The notes: generated by a model not told the origin, from the letters alone. Counted from the first letter of the stretch, positions 12,867 to 25,177 are shown. The stretch: DNA of 64,000 bases from Dasypus novemcinctus (GCF_030445035.2 NC_080673.1:178851216-178915215); one strand, 5' to 3'. Translations and numbers: made by a program.

Positions 12867-14773
12867 ATGGAGGGGCCTGATGTGAATATGGATGGCAACA
12901 AGCCAAAACTGAACAAGAATAAGCTCAAGAGATATCTGAAAGAAGAAATTAGCACAAAGGGAAGCCAAACTACTTCCAGTTGTTTGCTGCTACTACCAGT
13001 CAAACCACTGACTACAAGATCCACAATCAAGTCATCCATCAACCGAAGGTCAATAGGAGAGATGCATACCCACAAATTTCCATGTGGTTGTCTTTCTCAT
13101 TCACTTCATCCAGGAGTCACCTGCAGGCTGGGGAACATCTGACTGACATCTCCTTAAAGGTGGCATGTAGGATTCATGCCAAAAGAACTTTTTTGGGAAA
13201 GCTCAATATTTCATGACTTTCGAGGAAAGGGGGTCAAGTTGCAAGTCAAGGACAAAACCAGGAATTATAAATCAGAAGAAGAACTTATTCCAATCAATAA
13301 TAAATAGTATTGGAGAGACATAATTGAAGTTCAGGGTAATCCTTGTAAAACCAAGAAATGTAAGCTGTGCATTATTCCATATGAGATCCCACTACTGGTT
13401 CCTTGCTTGAATATGTTACCTCATCTTCACTTTGGCCTCAAAGACAAAGGAACAAGATATTGTCAGAAATACTTAAGTGACTTAAATGATCTTAAATGAC
13501 TTTGTGAGGCAGAAATTTATTATCCATCCCAAGATCATCACATACATAAGAAGTTTCTTGGATGAGTTGGAATTCTTAGAGATTGACATTCCCTTGATGA
13601 ACATAATTCCAATGGGAGGTGTGGCCAAGGCTTTCATCATCTACCACAACGAAATGAACAATATATAAATTGCTCCAGAATTCTACCAAAACATACTGGT
13701 TGTTAGGAACATTGAATAGGTATATAAAATTGGATGCTACTTCCAGAATGATGGAATTGATTTGACTCACAATCTTGAGTTCACCATCTGTGAGTTCAAC
13801 ATGGCTTACACAGACTATCATGATCACATGTAAATCACAGAGATGATTTCAGGAATGATGAAGCATATTATAGGCAGTTACAAGGTCACCTACCATCCAG
13901 GTGTCCCAGAAAGACAAGCCTATGAGATTGACTTCACTCCACCATTCCAGAGAATCAGCAGGTAGAAGAACTTGAGAAAGCCCTAGGGGTGAGCTGCTAG
14001 AAACTGACCTATTTATAACTGAAGAAACTTGCAAAATTATTGATGCTATCTGTGTGGCAAAGATTGTTGAATGCCCTCTACCTCAGACCATAGACAGGGT
14101 CCTTGATAAGCTTGTTAAGAAATTCCTGGAAGTAACTGGAATCAACCCTACATTCATCTGTGATCATCCACAGATAATGAGACTTTTGGCCAAGTGGCAT
14201 CATGCTATTCGTCTAACGGAGTTCTTTGAAGCTATTTGTCATGAAGAAGGAAGTCTGAAATGCCTACACTGAGCTGAATGACCCCATGCAGCAGCAGCAG
14301 CAGCAGCCTTTTGAAGAACAGGCCAAATCCGAGGTCACCAGTGATGATGAGGCCATCTTCACAGATAAAAACTTCTGCACCACCCTGGATTATGAGCTGT
14401 CCCCAATAGCTGGTGGGGGCAAGGGCATTGATAGTGTCACTGTGTTCTTCATGGAAACCAATAATATCAAGGAAGTGCTTCTGTTTCCTGCCATGAAACC
14501 CAAAGACTAGAAGGAGAATCTGGCAACTACTGACACATTGGAAAGCACAACAATTTCCAGATCAGTCTAGAAAATAATAATTTGCAAGTCATGTAACTCA
14601 GGTAACTTTGTGTTTCTGCAAAACATTGTCTGCAAAGTTTGTTGAAATCTATTTGGTTATCACAAGTTAAGTTCCGTCACCAGAAAAGAGAAAAGGAAGT
14701 AAGAATTACTTTTTATTCCTTGTGACCAAATACTCCAGTTGTCTCTGCAAAAAAAAAAAAAAAAAAAAAAAAA
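12867..14773 (+). pseudogene. KARS1: Processed pseudogene of lysyl-tRNA synthetase (KARS1)
   Basis: Lysyl-tRNA synthetase is the class II enzyme that charges tRNA-Lys. This copy is intron-less and nearly full length. It starts at an ATG (12867) matching the cytosolic isoform N-terminus (lysine-rich, 'KPKLNKNKLKRYLK'). It goes on through the OB-fold ('[20 protein letters not shown]', about 13130-13190) and the catalytic domain ('[12 protein letters not shown]', '[15 protein letters not shown]', 13486-13660). Motif 3 follows near 14420 with the key GIDR read as GIDS, then '[14 protein letters not shown]'. The normal C-terminal stop is at 14568-14570 and a 25-A tail is at 14749-14773. Lesions include an early frameshift near 12960, loss of about 15 codons after the 'HTTD' equivalent, multiple further frameshifts, and a premature TAG at 14508-14510. 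The A tail and lack of introns indicate L1-mediated retroposition. It cannot make a working enzyme. Confidence 0.95.
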
Positions 14774-15039
14774 TTAGAGTAGCAGTGTGACAAATTCAAA
14801 TGACCCAGTAATGTAATAATGTGCAATTCATACCCTGAAAGGAGTGAAAAGAGAGAATGGGGGGAAAACTAATCTTTTAAAAATAATATTTCAAACTTTT
14901 CCCATGTAATGAAAAATATAAACCTACAGGTCCAAGAAGATTAGCAAAGCCCAACTATAAGAAACAAAAAATTCTGTAAGTAAAATTTTAATGAAGTTAC
15001 TTAGAGCCAGTAATAAAGAGAAAATCTACCAGAGAAGAG

Positions 15040-18000
15040 AATGACACATTATACATGAAGGAGGAAAATTAGGACATCAGAGTTCTTGTCAGATAAAATG
15101 TAAGCCAGAAGAGACTGGAACAAATATCTAAAAGTACTGAAAGGAAAATGGAAAAAGAAAAAGAAAGAAAAAGAAAAAAAAAAGCAAAACTTCAATTGTC
15201 AACCAAGAATCATATACCCAGAAATAATATATTTTAAAAACAAAGACAAAAGTTTTTCAGATAAATAAAAGCTGAAAGATTTCAATACCTGCAGACATGC
15301 ACTAAAAATGAAAAATCCTTCTTATGATTGGAAAATAATAACACATGCAAATATCTATCTATACAAAGTAATGAAGAGCACTGAAAATGGCATTCATGTG
15401 TGTAAATACAAATACTTTCATGTTATTTTTAAAATCTCTTTAAAATTAATTGTCATTTGAAAGTAAAATATCAATATTGTTTGAATTTATAACACTTAAA
15501 TATTATAAATGTATGAGAACAATAGCAAAAGGGCAAGGAAGTGAAAAATGATAATACACTGATATAATGTTCCTTAATTAGCCATGAAGGAATATAATAT
15601 CATTTAAGATTAGACTGAGGTCATTCTAAATCCTAAAGCAACCATAAACTTAGAAACATAATAAGGGTTATAGCTAATAAGCCCACTGCATTAATGATAG
15701 GCATCAATTAGGGTTGATGTGCTAAAGAAGAAAAACAGGATCTAATATGCCAAATTTATAAAACCACAATTTATTGGAGGACAATAACACAATATAGCAA
15801 AACCATTAAAGCAAGAAAATGTTTTACTGCCAATGGTTGCCTCACATCAAGCCATCTGGAGATACTGAACCAGACTGTAACTGTTTTCCCTTTGTAGAGT
15901 CATAATGAACTCACTTTTAATTTCAGATTAGAAAACACTATTGAATGCACCAAAATACCTTATAAATTAATTAGTCCAACATGAGTCTTGTCTGGGACTT
16001 TTAAACCCTGCTGCTCACATAGGTACTTTATTGTTATATGACAAGTCCTAATATTAAGATTCTTATGGGGATCTCATCAAAACCAGCTGAAAAGCATCGA
16101 TCTTGGTGTTACCTATTAGTGATATGGACAACCTGGCACAAAATGCCCCAAGTCTTGTCTCAGACACATGGTAACAAAACATTATCAATCAATATGTTTG
16201 TGCCATGGGGGTATATATCTTAATTCAGCAGAATAAACTCAGGTCAATTCCAAGTCTTAACTAATAGTAATATTTTCAAAGTTCCTACTTTTAAATGGGT
16301 TCACACCCATAAAACTGCAGATTAAGATTTGAATCTGACTTTATGGGGGGCATGATTTAACCCCAATGCCCTACCCAATAAAATCTACCTTTTTCCACAT
16401 ATCATAAATTATTTTTTTTCACAGGAATATAGTTTAGAGGCCATAACTCAATTATTTCAGTTTTCCAAATGTCTTCAGAGCACAAAAATTTCATTAGTCT
16501 GGTTACATCATTTAACAAATATCAGTTCCTAGTGAGAGGTCTTGTTTAAGATTTGTCCAATACCCATTAGTTGCATTATAGTTTTAGTGGTTAACATTCA
16601 GCTCTTATACTATACCATCCCAAGAGAATCTTAATAAGTTGCATCATCTACTTAAAAATTTCCATAAACTATGTAACCCATAATGCTCCTTTAAGTGTAT
16701 ACACTGGGCATCTTTGAGAATCCCCAGCCATTCTGCCTGGGATTCTTCAGATTCCATATCTAATAATCCAGTTTATTTCAGTTTAGACTTTTCCACATTT
16801 CTAGTTTTGAGCATCTTTTCTGAATGTACAGTCTAATTGTAAAACCCAGTTTATCTGGGCCATGTTTTCATTCCAATCAGTTTGCCATTCTTGTCCTCTT
16901 ATATAGAAAATAATGATTTCAAGGTGTCCTGTCTTAGCTAGAATGTTATGTTCTTTAGTATCCCGTCCCTCATTAAAAGTGAATTCTGCCTAGTCAATAC
17001 TCCCAGCTCCACTCTAAACTCTGTCAATGTTCTTTTATTTTGCCAGTTTTGTTTGAGTCACCAGACATGTTGCTTCTATTGAGTACTAACTGCTATATAG
17101 CAATTAGTAAATAAATTTGGGGCCTGAAATTGTTGAGTACCATGTAATCAGGATATTTGAAAACTGAGTAGCAGTCACATCCAAATAGACTTTGGTTTGG
17201 GAAAAACACAGCATTTCCCATAACAACTCAAATCAAATTTTTGGATTTTTTTCCCTCCTAGGAATGTAGGTCCACCAAGTGATCCTTAATTCTTGTCTGC
17301 TATCAGTGATTCAAGTATACCAATTGCCCTCTACTTCTTTCCATTCTACCTACAATAACAGGACAAATAGAAATTTTTTACACATGATATCATGATAGAT
17401 GAGTCATTGTGATCTAGTAACTTTCTTAAGGCTACAACTTCAAAATTAATAGCCACACAGTGTTCATTCAGATGTTTATTAATTAATGTTCTCTGGATTC
17501 AAAGAGGTAAATTTTCTCAGTACGGTTTCTGTGAAAGAAGGACCAAAAGATCTAATTACATTAGTGTTTATTGAAATGGTCATAGACACAACTACCACCT
17601 GTTTTTTTCATTTTGAGATTGTAGACCATTTTGAGAAATGTGTTTGTTAGGATTGTCATCATCAATTTCATTCTTGATTCTTCAAAAAAGGAAGACTTTC
17701 CAGCAAACTGCCATTTAAGGGAAAATCACCAAAACGTATACTTTTAAAAAATCATACATTCCAACATTTAAGCAGATTTAAATTTTTGTCCTTTTCACAT
17801 TATCTTCATAAAGTGATTCTGTTACCCAAGGAGATAACAGACAACCATAAAAATACCCAATTAAATGTAAACAATTAATAAAAGGCACACAAAGAAAAGA
17901 TGGAATAAACAGAAAACAAATAACAAATGGTGATTACAAGTTCATGGCAATTAATAATCACATTAAACATAAATATGTAAATTACACAAATATGACACAG

Positions 18001-18555
18001 TGATTGTCAAATTGGATATAAAATCATGAACCCATTACATGCTATCTATAAGAAATCTACCTTATAAAACAGAAATAGATTGAAAGTAAAATAATGAAAA
18101 TATTATACTCTGCTATCACTAATCAAAAGGAAACTGGAGCATCTATATTAACATAAAAAAGTAGATTTCAGAACAAACAATATAACAATGCATTGAATAA
18201 AATGCACATCTTAATGATAAGGGTTAAGTTTATCTATAGGACATAACAAACCTAAATTATTATTCAAATCATAACAAAATTTCAAAATAAATGAGAATAA
18301 AAATATTAAAACCCAAAGGAAACTTAGATGAACCCATAATTATAGACAGATATGAACATGCCTCCTAACTCAATATTTCATACAACTAGATAACATTTTG
18401 CATTACTTGATCTAATAGCTCACTCACCCAAAGAGAGGAGAATACGCATTCTTTCCACATATACAAAGAACATTTTCCAAGACACACCAGGTCTGATTCA
18501 TAAAATAAGTTTCAGGTTTACAATCAGTCAAATATTACAAAGTGTGTCCTTTTAC
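15040..18555 (+). mobile_element. Old L1 (ORF1-ORF2 junction to endonuclease region), split
   Basis: The left part (15040-15685) contains 'caattgtcaaccaagaatca', 'tttttcagataaataaaagc' and 'cctaaagcaaccataaac', in the order seen in old mammalian L1/HAL1 elements between ORF1 and ORF2. The right part (17825-18555) resumes with 'ggagataacagacaaccata'. It runs through the start of ORF2 ('tgctatctataagaaatcta', 'gtagatttcagaacaaacaa') into the endonuclease region ('acgcattctttccacatata', 'ggtctgattcataaaataag'). The two parts are collinear once 15686-17824 is removed. All frames are broken. Confidence 0.65.
15686..17824. other. Unidentified 2.1-kb insertion in an old L1
   Basis: This segment interrupts an otherwise collinear L1 and is flanked by CCCA at 15682-15685 and 17825-17828, a possible 4-bp target duplication. 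I cannot assign it to a family. On the minus strand, 16941-16801 reads as an uninterrupted tryptophan-rich frame ending at a stop near 16801, and the open stretch extends back to about 16990. A second overlapping minus frame is open from about 17055 to 16940. Another runs from about 16765 to 16655. Together they look like one coding region broken by frameshifts. A decayed retroviral gag-like or other transposon gene is possible; no motif settles it. Confidence 0.4.
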
Positions 18556-18560
18556 TTGGG

Positions 18561-21500
18561 TGTATTAGTCAGCCAAACTGGTGCTGATGCAAAGTACCAG
18601 AAATCTGTTGGCTTTTATAAAGACTATTTATTTGGGATAGATGCTTATAGTCACGAGGCCCTAAAGAGTCCAATTTAAGGTACCATAAGAGGTACTTTCT
18701 TACCCAATGTTTGTTGCCATGTGTTGATGCAAGATGGTAGGTGATGCCCTATGTGGGTTCAGCCTTCCTCTTTTCTCTTAAGGCTCTGTGATCCCAACTT
18801 CTTCCAAGCTCAGTTCTAGGATGACAAGTGCTCATCTCTGTCCCTGGGGCTTATTTCCTTCTGGGCAGCTCCTCTGTTCTCTTCCCAAAGTCAGCTGTAG
18901 ACTATCAGGCTTATCTCTCTTCCTGGGGCCTCTGTCATGTCTAATGAGCCATCTCTTTCCTTTGTGTTCTTTCTCTATTACTACTTACATGCAAGAATCT
19001 GTTTTATCAGCCCACCAAGGAGTCTGGGACTCAGTGATGAGTCACACTCTAATGACATGTTTGAATCAAAGCCTTAATCTATTTTTATTGTATTTTTTGA
19101 AGATACATAGATCACAAAAAATGTTACAATAAAAAATATAAGAGGTCCCCACACACCTCACAGTCCACCCCACCCTACTCCTCCCACATCAACAACCTCT
19201 TTCAGTGTTGTGGCACATTCATTGCATTTGGTGAATACATTTTGTAGCACTGCTGTTCCACATGGATTGTGGTTTACATTGTAGTTTACACTATCCCCTA
19301 GTCCATTCAGTGGGTTATGGCAGACAATATAATGTCCAGCATCTGTCCCTGCAATATCATTTAGGACAACTCCAAGTCCCGAAGATACCTCCACATCACA
19401 TCACTTCTTCCCTCTCCCTGCCCTCAGCAACTACCATGGCCAATTTCTCCATATCAATGCTATACTTTCTTCCATTACTTGTTACAAAAGTTCTGTAGTA
19501 GAATATCAGTAAGTACACTCCAATTCATATTTTACTCCTCTATCCTGTGGATCCTGGGATGATAATGCCCACTCCACCTCTACATCAAGAGGGGTCTTAG
19601 ATACCACTAAGTTGATGGATGTGAATCTCCTGCTTGGAGTTATAGGCACTCTCAGTTCCTTGTTGTGGTGGTTGGCCATTTCCACCTCCCTGTTAGCTGA
19701 CCTGGGGAAGTTCAATGAACCAGCAGAGAGTAGGGGTTGCAACTCTGTTGAGGCTCAGGGCCCAGCTGGGACATGGCCAATCCAGAGAGTCAAGTCTCCT
19801 GTGTATACACTAACCCCAGCACCAACTACAGGTTCAGTAAAAGTGACAGAAGAGGAATGTGCAGAAAGGTCACATCTGAGTCCAACTCCATCACACTCAG
19901 GAGCACAAATTCCAAATGAAGGCCCACTGACAAGGTGCTGAACTCCAGAGCCAACTGCCATGACTGTAGAACCTGTGTGTCTCTGTAGCTCTCAGAAGCA
20001 CCAGTAACTGGGGTTGTATCTACTTTGGTAGTCTCTGGGATCCTGCTGAAGTGTGCATAAGCAAGACACTTCTGATGACCTTCTGTCTTTTTTTTAAGAC
20101 TACTCCTAGCCATATATACTAATTTGTCTTTGCCATTACCATTTACTATTTCTCAAGGTCTTTTTCTAGTTGCATCACCAGATAGGGATTGGTAGTAATC
20201 ACTCAGTGCCAGGGAGGCTCATCCCTGGGAGTCATGTCCCATGCTGGGGGGAGGGTAATGCATTTACATGCTGATTTTAGCTTAGGGAATGGCCACATTT
20301 GAGCAATATGAATGCTCTCAGGAGGTAATGTTAGGCACCCTGCAGCTCTAGGCCTAGTTGAAATTTCAGGCACTCAGGCTCATAGGCATAGTCATCAGTA
20401 TTGAGGGCTCATCATTGGACAATCCTTCTTCACTGGTCTTTGCCCTTGCATTTCAGGGATTGTTGCTATTCTATTGGGAAATGTAACAGAGCTCCCTGGC
20501 TAGGAACTCAGCACTAAATCGGTTGTCATTTCTAACTATAATTACTATGATAATACCCAATGAATATCTGAACATTTTTATATACCTATATACAGGCCCT
20601 GGATAACTCCCTCCCAACCATGTGTCCCCCATCAATAATACCCCAAACCAGCACTCCTCCTCTGCCATAATTGAACACCTCTGTCTCCCAAAACTTCTTC
20701 AAAAATTAAGACTATTATATTGCCAAATTCAATTAATAGGAAAATGAAATAGTAATGATAGGTTAAAGATTAGAAATAGAATACAAACTAATTTAGAAAA
20801 ACTAAAATAAAGTAAAAATAAATTGGGGTATTAAAAATGAAAAATATCATAAAACTTTGTTTTTAATAGGTGTCACCCTGTATGTGCAGTGGCAAGGCAA
20901 TTTCTTTCATTCCTTCCTCAGTGTCTACATTCTTTTTTATTCTAATTTTTAATTTTGTCTTCCAAAAAGTTTTAGATCACAGTAGATCACATATACAATA
21001 TAGGGTACTCCAATATATCCAACATCAAACCCTTTTGCCTGTTCCCCAGCAATGATCTTTTTATATGTTCATGTTATATTTGCTGCAGTTGATGCACAAA
21101 TATTGAAATATGGCTATCAAACATAGCTCCATTTTGGTTTATATTATGGTTTATATTTTAGGCTGTACAATTTTCTAAATTTTTAGTTACATATGATTTA
21201 CATTGTGGTTTACATTTTAGCTTATAGACATACATTTTTGGTGAAATTTAACATGTCCTATATCTATCATTGAATGATTTTGTGGAACATGTCCATTACC
21301 CCCAGTTAAACCTGCCTCCAACTATACTATTCCTTTCTTCCCCTCCCCTCAGGGTCCACAGTGACAACCAAGCTTCACTGCTTGAAGGACAAGATTCACA
21401 GATACTTGCAACAATGCTGAGGGCTTGACGTACTAGACTGTCCTTCCCCATTGGGAGTCACCAATTCTCTCAAGAGATACAATTCACTCTGTTTGAGAAC

Positions 21501-22226
21501 ATCAGGCCTCTGCAGCATGTGGGTACACCTTTCCACTCATTGTATGGGTCTCCACCCAATGATATACACACTATGACAAAATGAGCACTCACACACTCCC
21601 CAGAAGTCTGCCCCTGTGCCAGATGCCCCCCCTTAAGCATCTTAAACAGGTAACCCTTCCTTATTATATTTTCTAAAGAGTTTTCTCAACATTATAGTTT
21701 CAACCACATATCTGATATTCTCCCATGTTCAACTGTTCCCTCCTACCCTTTCCCCAATTTCTTGGGCCATTTAACTCATCCTCCCAACCCTAAACCCTTC
21801 AAACCTGTAAAGCCCCACCCAATAATATCCCTATGCCCCCATCATATCCCTTCCCTGTACAAATACTTACCTCCACTTTATCATAGATTTCACCCATGTA
21901 GGCATCTTCTCACAACCTTTCTCTCACCCCATTTTCCTGTAAGCCTATCAGTCTCTAGCTCTCTGAGACAGCTTGGTTTGCTTAGTTCATGTCAGAGAGG
22001 TTATGTAGTATTTGTCCTTCAATGCCAGGCTTACTACACTCAACATAAGGTCTTCAAGATTCATCCATGTTATTCCATGTGGAAAACCTTAATCTTAATA
22101 TAAGATAATTAGACATCTCTGCTGAAACTAATTCAACCAAAGGATTATAAAACCCAGAGGAACAGACCAGTATACAAACATAATCTATACCTTTTTAGAA
22201 TTCTTAAATAATATTAAACAGCCACA
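18561..22226 (-). mobile_element. 3' LTR of the MaLR-like element, split by L1
   Basis: The LTR is in two parts, 18561-19080 and 22083-22226. On the plus strand it runs from 'tgtattagtcagccaaac' to 'attaaacagccaca', the reverse of the 11589-12206 LTR. The phrases 'aaatctgttggcttttataa' and 'cccagaggaacagaccagt' identify it. The split falls in 'gccttaatct', which is duplicated on both sides of the L1. Confidence 0.82.
19081..22082 (-). mobile_element. 3.0-kb xenarthran-lineage L1 with very long 3'UTR
   Basis: The insert starts with an A-tail remnant (T-rich on plus, 19081-19100) and is flanked by 13-bp duplications: 'aaagccttaatct' at 19068-19080 and 'aaaaccttaatct' at 22083-22095, with one mismatch. 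The rightmost 100 bp ('ccaggcttactacactcaac', 'caagattcatccatgttatt') correspond to the C-terminal end of L1 ORF2 on the minus strand. The copy is therefore 5'-truncated just inside ORF2, and almost all of its length (about 2.9 kb) is 3'UTR. Plus-strand open frames at 18788-19132, 19612-19941 and 21762-22103 are antisense to it or to the LTR. Confidence 0.87.
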
Positions 22227-24257
22227 CTCCACCACCTGAATTTCAAAAAGATACTACAATATTCAAAAAAGAAGCTTAAATCAGTAACAATGTTAAGTAC
22301 ACAATCATATCACAATCAGGTTTTAAAACATACAATTTGACTTGGGGCAAAATACCATCTGGCTATAGACTTCTGAAACTTACAAAACAAAATTTTCTGC
22401 TTCCAATATATCAAGGAGCAGGCAAAGGATAAACATTTTCATTACAATAAGGAGAATTTGGGAGGGAAACATGAGTCACGATCCTCTGCAGTTCTGTAAA
22501 ACTGCAGGGCATACTCCATTACATTTCAAAATCTAAAGTCATTCTCCTGATGATGGTATCTTGTCCCTGGGGCCTCATGGGGCCCACCATTTCCACCGGC
22601 TTTTGATGGCCATTTTCTAGGTTCCACCCTCATCAAGCATCTGTATGGTGACTGAGCTCCAGACCTCATCCTCCAAGAATGTTGGGGTGCTGGCCACACA
22701 TTACCCAATCTCTGGAGTACAGTCTCAACTCCTTTAGTACAGTGAGTGAAAGGCAACATGCTCCCTAATCTCTAGCCTACAGGCCCAACCTGCTCAGAGA
22801 AATGAGTTTGCCATGGCCTTCCCTAACCTATGGGGGCACCCCCACCCATTGCAGATCTATGGGGTGTTGAACTTACTCTTCCCAACCCTTGGGGAATGTT
22901 CTCTACTCTCTCTGTAGCACTGTGCTGCAAAACTCTCCTGGAACATTGGATTGGAACATTCACCCTCTTTAACTGCCAGGGCAAACTCACCCTCTCTGTT
23001 CATATGGGTGAGGTTCCTCTCTTGGCTCAAGGGGATGTCTTAATCCCAGACCTCAGCTTCCATGGTTTTTGCCTAAAAGCTGTGTTTACTTCCACATTTC
23101 CCCTCTATGTCCACTTTAGGCCAGGCTGATAAGTGGTTTTGTTCATATAGCTCTCTCAAAAAGCTTGTTGGTTTAGCATGCAGGAAGCAGGGGTTCAAAC
23201 CATCAGAGAGTAAGACTTTCCACAAAGTCCTTCCTGGATATCTGTGTTTTCAATCCTGACTTAAAAGTTCTTTTAGACAAATTTAGTTAATTCTTCAAGT
23301 GGGGCACTATTTTCTGGAGGCTTGATTTCCAGAGGCTTGGAATTTCTGGAATCAGTTTCTGGTTTTGTTGTGCTCCAAAAGTCTGTTCTCATCTTATCTC
23401 TTCATCTAGCATTTTACTATAAGGTGCAAGGAAAAGCCAAGGTGCATTCTCTGAGTTTACTTTAAAAAGTTCTTCAGCTAAAGCCTAGGCTCACAATTTG
23501 CAAATTTTGCCTTTCATGGTACATCAGGAGTTAATCTTGCTAAGTTCTCCACAATTTGAAAACACAGATCACCAGTTGTATTAGTCAGGGTTCTCTAGGG
23601 AAACAGAATCAACAAGCGATATCTGTCAATAGTATGTGATTTTATAAGAGTCTCTCATGCAGCCATGGGGATGCATAAGTCCAGGTTCTGCAGGCAGGTT
23701 GCAACCAGGGGCTGCAATGAAAGTCCAGTGAAGGTTCTTGATAAGTTCTGGAAGATGCTGGCTATCCAAAATGTCCAAAAATGAGCTGGGAAATTCTTTC
23801 TCAATGCTGGACTCACTTCCTCTTTTAAGTCATTCAACTGATTGTGTTAAGCATTACTCATTGCTGATGGCAATCTTCCTGACTGATGTAATTATAACCA
23901 GCTATCTATGATTTGCCACTGCAGTAAAGTCAATTGTAACTAAAGTCCATAAATGTCCTTGTATTACACTTAGCCAAGGGCTTGCTTGACTAAACAACTG
24001 GGTGCAATTACCTGGCCAGGTTGACACAATAGCCTAACCATCACACCTTCCTTCCAGTTCCAATAATAGTTCCATCATTTAATTCTAAGGCCTCATAAAA
24101 AGTCTCTTTAGTGTCCATATCCCTCTTCAAAGCAATCAATGCCTTTTCTATCATGCATTTCACAATTCCTCCAAAAAAATACCCCTTACCATTTATAAAA
24201 CTGTTCCAGGATTTTGATAATTGTAAAAGCATCACCTTCTTCTTCAGTATCAAATTC
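22227..24257 (-). mobile_element. Internal region of the MaLR-like element (copy 1)
   Basis: The minus strand begins after the 5' LTR with a decayed primer site (reverse of 'cttcttcagtatcaaattc', 24238-24256). It runs through text shared line by line with the copy at 34511-36051, for example 'ggttccaccctcatcaagca', 'ttaatctctagcctacag'-like repeats and 'agcatgcaggaagcaggggt'. Around 22660-22870 there are tandem units of about 57-60 bp carrying 'cctaatctct...cagtgag'. An MLT2-like LTR is inserted at 23577. No long frame survives. Confidence 0.78.
23577..24045 (-). mobile_element. MLT2-type ERVL solo LTR
   Basis: On the plus strand it reads 'tgtattagtcagggttctct' to 'agcctaaccatcaca', the reverse complement of an MLT2 LTR (minus-strand start 'tgtgatggttaggctattg'). 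The length is 469 bp. The sister internal region at about 35840 shows the empty site as 'caccagtttccaataaca'. CCAGT precedes the LTR at 23572-23576 and recurs 8 bp after it (24054-24058), so a clean 5-bp duplication is not preserved. Confidence 0.8.
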
Positions 24258-24903
24258 TGTATTAGTCAGCCAAAGAGATGCTGATGCAAAATACTAGGAA
24301 TCTGTTGGCTTTTATAAAGGGTATTTATTTGATACAGGAGTTTACAGTCACAAGGCCTTAAAGAGTCCAACTCAAAATACCTTAAGAGGCACTTTATCAC
24401 CCAAAGTCTGTTGCCACGTGTTAAGGCATGATTGTGGGCAACATCTATGATGGTTCAGTATTTCTCTTTCCTGTTAAGGCACCATGGTCCCAGCTTCTTC
24501 CAATCTCAGCTCTAGGCTGGCATAAGGCTTATGTCTTTCCCCAGAACTCTTTCATTTCTAGGTTCAGCTGCTCTGTTCTCTTCACAAGATCAGCTGTAGA
24601 CTATCAAGTTCATCTCTCTTCCTGGGGCTTTTAAGGATCTAATGAACCATCTCACTTCCTCTGTGTTCTTTTTCTCTGTGTATATACTTCCATGTAAGAG
24701 CCTGTTTTATCAGCCCACCAAGAGGGCTGGGTCACACTGTAATGATGTGGTTGAATCAGTGCCCTAATGTTGATGTAATTTAATCAGACATTTCAGCTGA
24801 ATCTAATGCTGTCAAAGGGTTATCACACCCAGAGGAATAGACCAGTTTACAAACATAATCTGTATCTTTTTTAGAGTGCAAATAGTATTAAAATACCATT
24901 GCA
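24258..24903 (-). mobile_element. 5' LTR of the MaLR-like element
   Basis: Plus-strand text runs from 'tgtattagtcagccaaagag' to 'aaaataccattgca', and aligns along its length with the LTRs at 18561-22226, 36052-36604 and 11589-12206 (reverse). The minus-strand 3' half contains the 'tttataaagggtatttattt' region, read in reverse as a candidate aataaa-type polyadenylation region. Confidence 0.82.
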
Positions 24904-25177
24904 TAATAAACTAATCAAACTTGTTACTATTTAGAAAAGAAAAAATCATTTTATATTCTTTCTCCCTTCTTATCCCCATCAACCCTAGAGATTATTGGCT
25001 AAAATGTTTATGAACTTTACTGAAATTAGAGACTAGAATATGTCATAGCAAGATTTTCTCTTACTGTCCATAAGAGCTTGAGGTTTTAAACATAGTGATT
25101 TTCAGAGACATGGCCTGGGCAAAGTAAAAAATAATCAGTGAAAAATTTAATGAGATTCAAGCATGACTGGAACTGTG

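Larger units (their letters stand above)
18561..24903 (-). mobile_element. MaLR/ERVL-like element with two LTRs, multiply invaded
   Basis: On the minus strand the order is 5' LTR (24903 to 24258), internal region (24257 to 22227), and 3' LTR (22226 to 18561). The 3' LTR is split by an L1 and the internal region by an MLT2-like LTR. Removing the inserts leaves about 1.56 kb of internal sequence, against 1.54 kb in the sister copy at 34.4-36.6 kb. That matches the usual size of non-autonomous MaLR internal regions. The outer flanks (TTGGG left, TAATA right) do not match, so one end may be rearranged. No envelope or polymerase reading frame is visible. Confidence 0.8.

Noticed and set aside
21762-22103. 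113-codon plus frame
   Set aside because: Antisense to the L1 3'UTR and ORF2 end.
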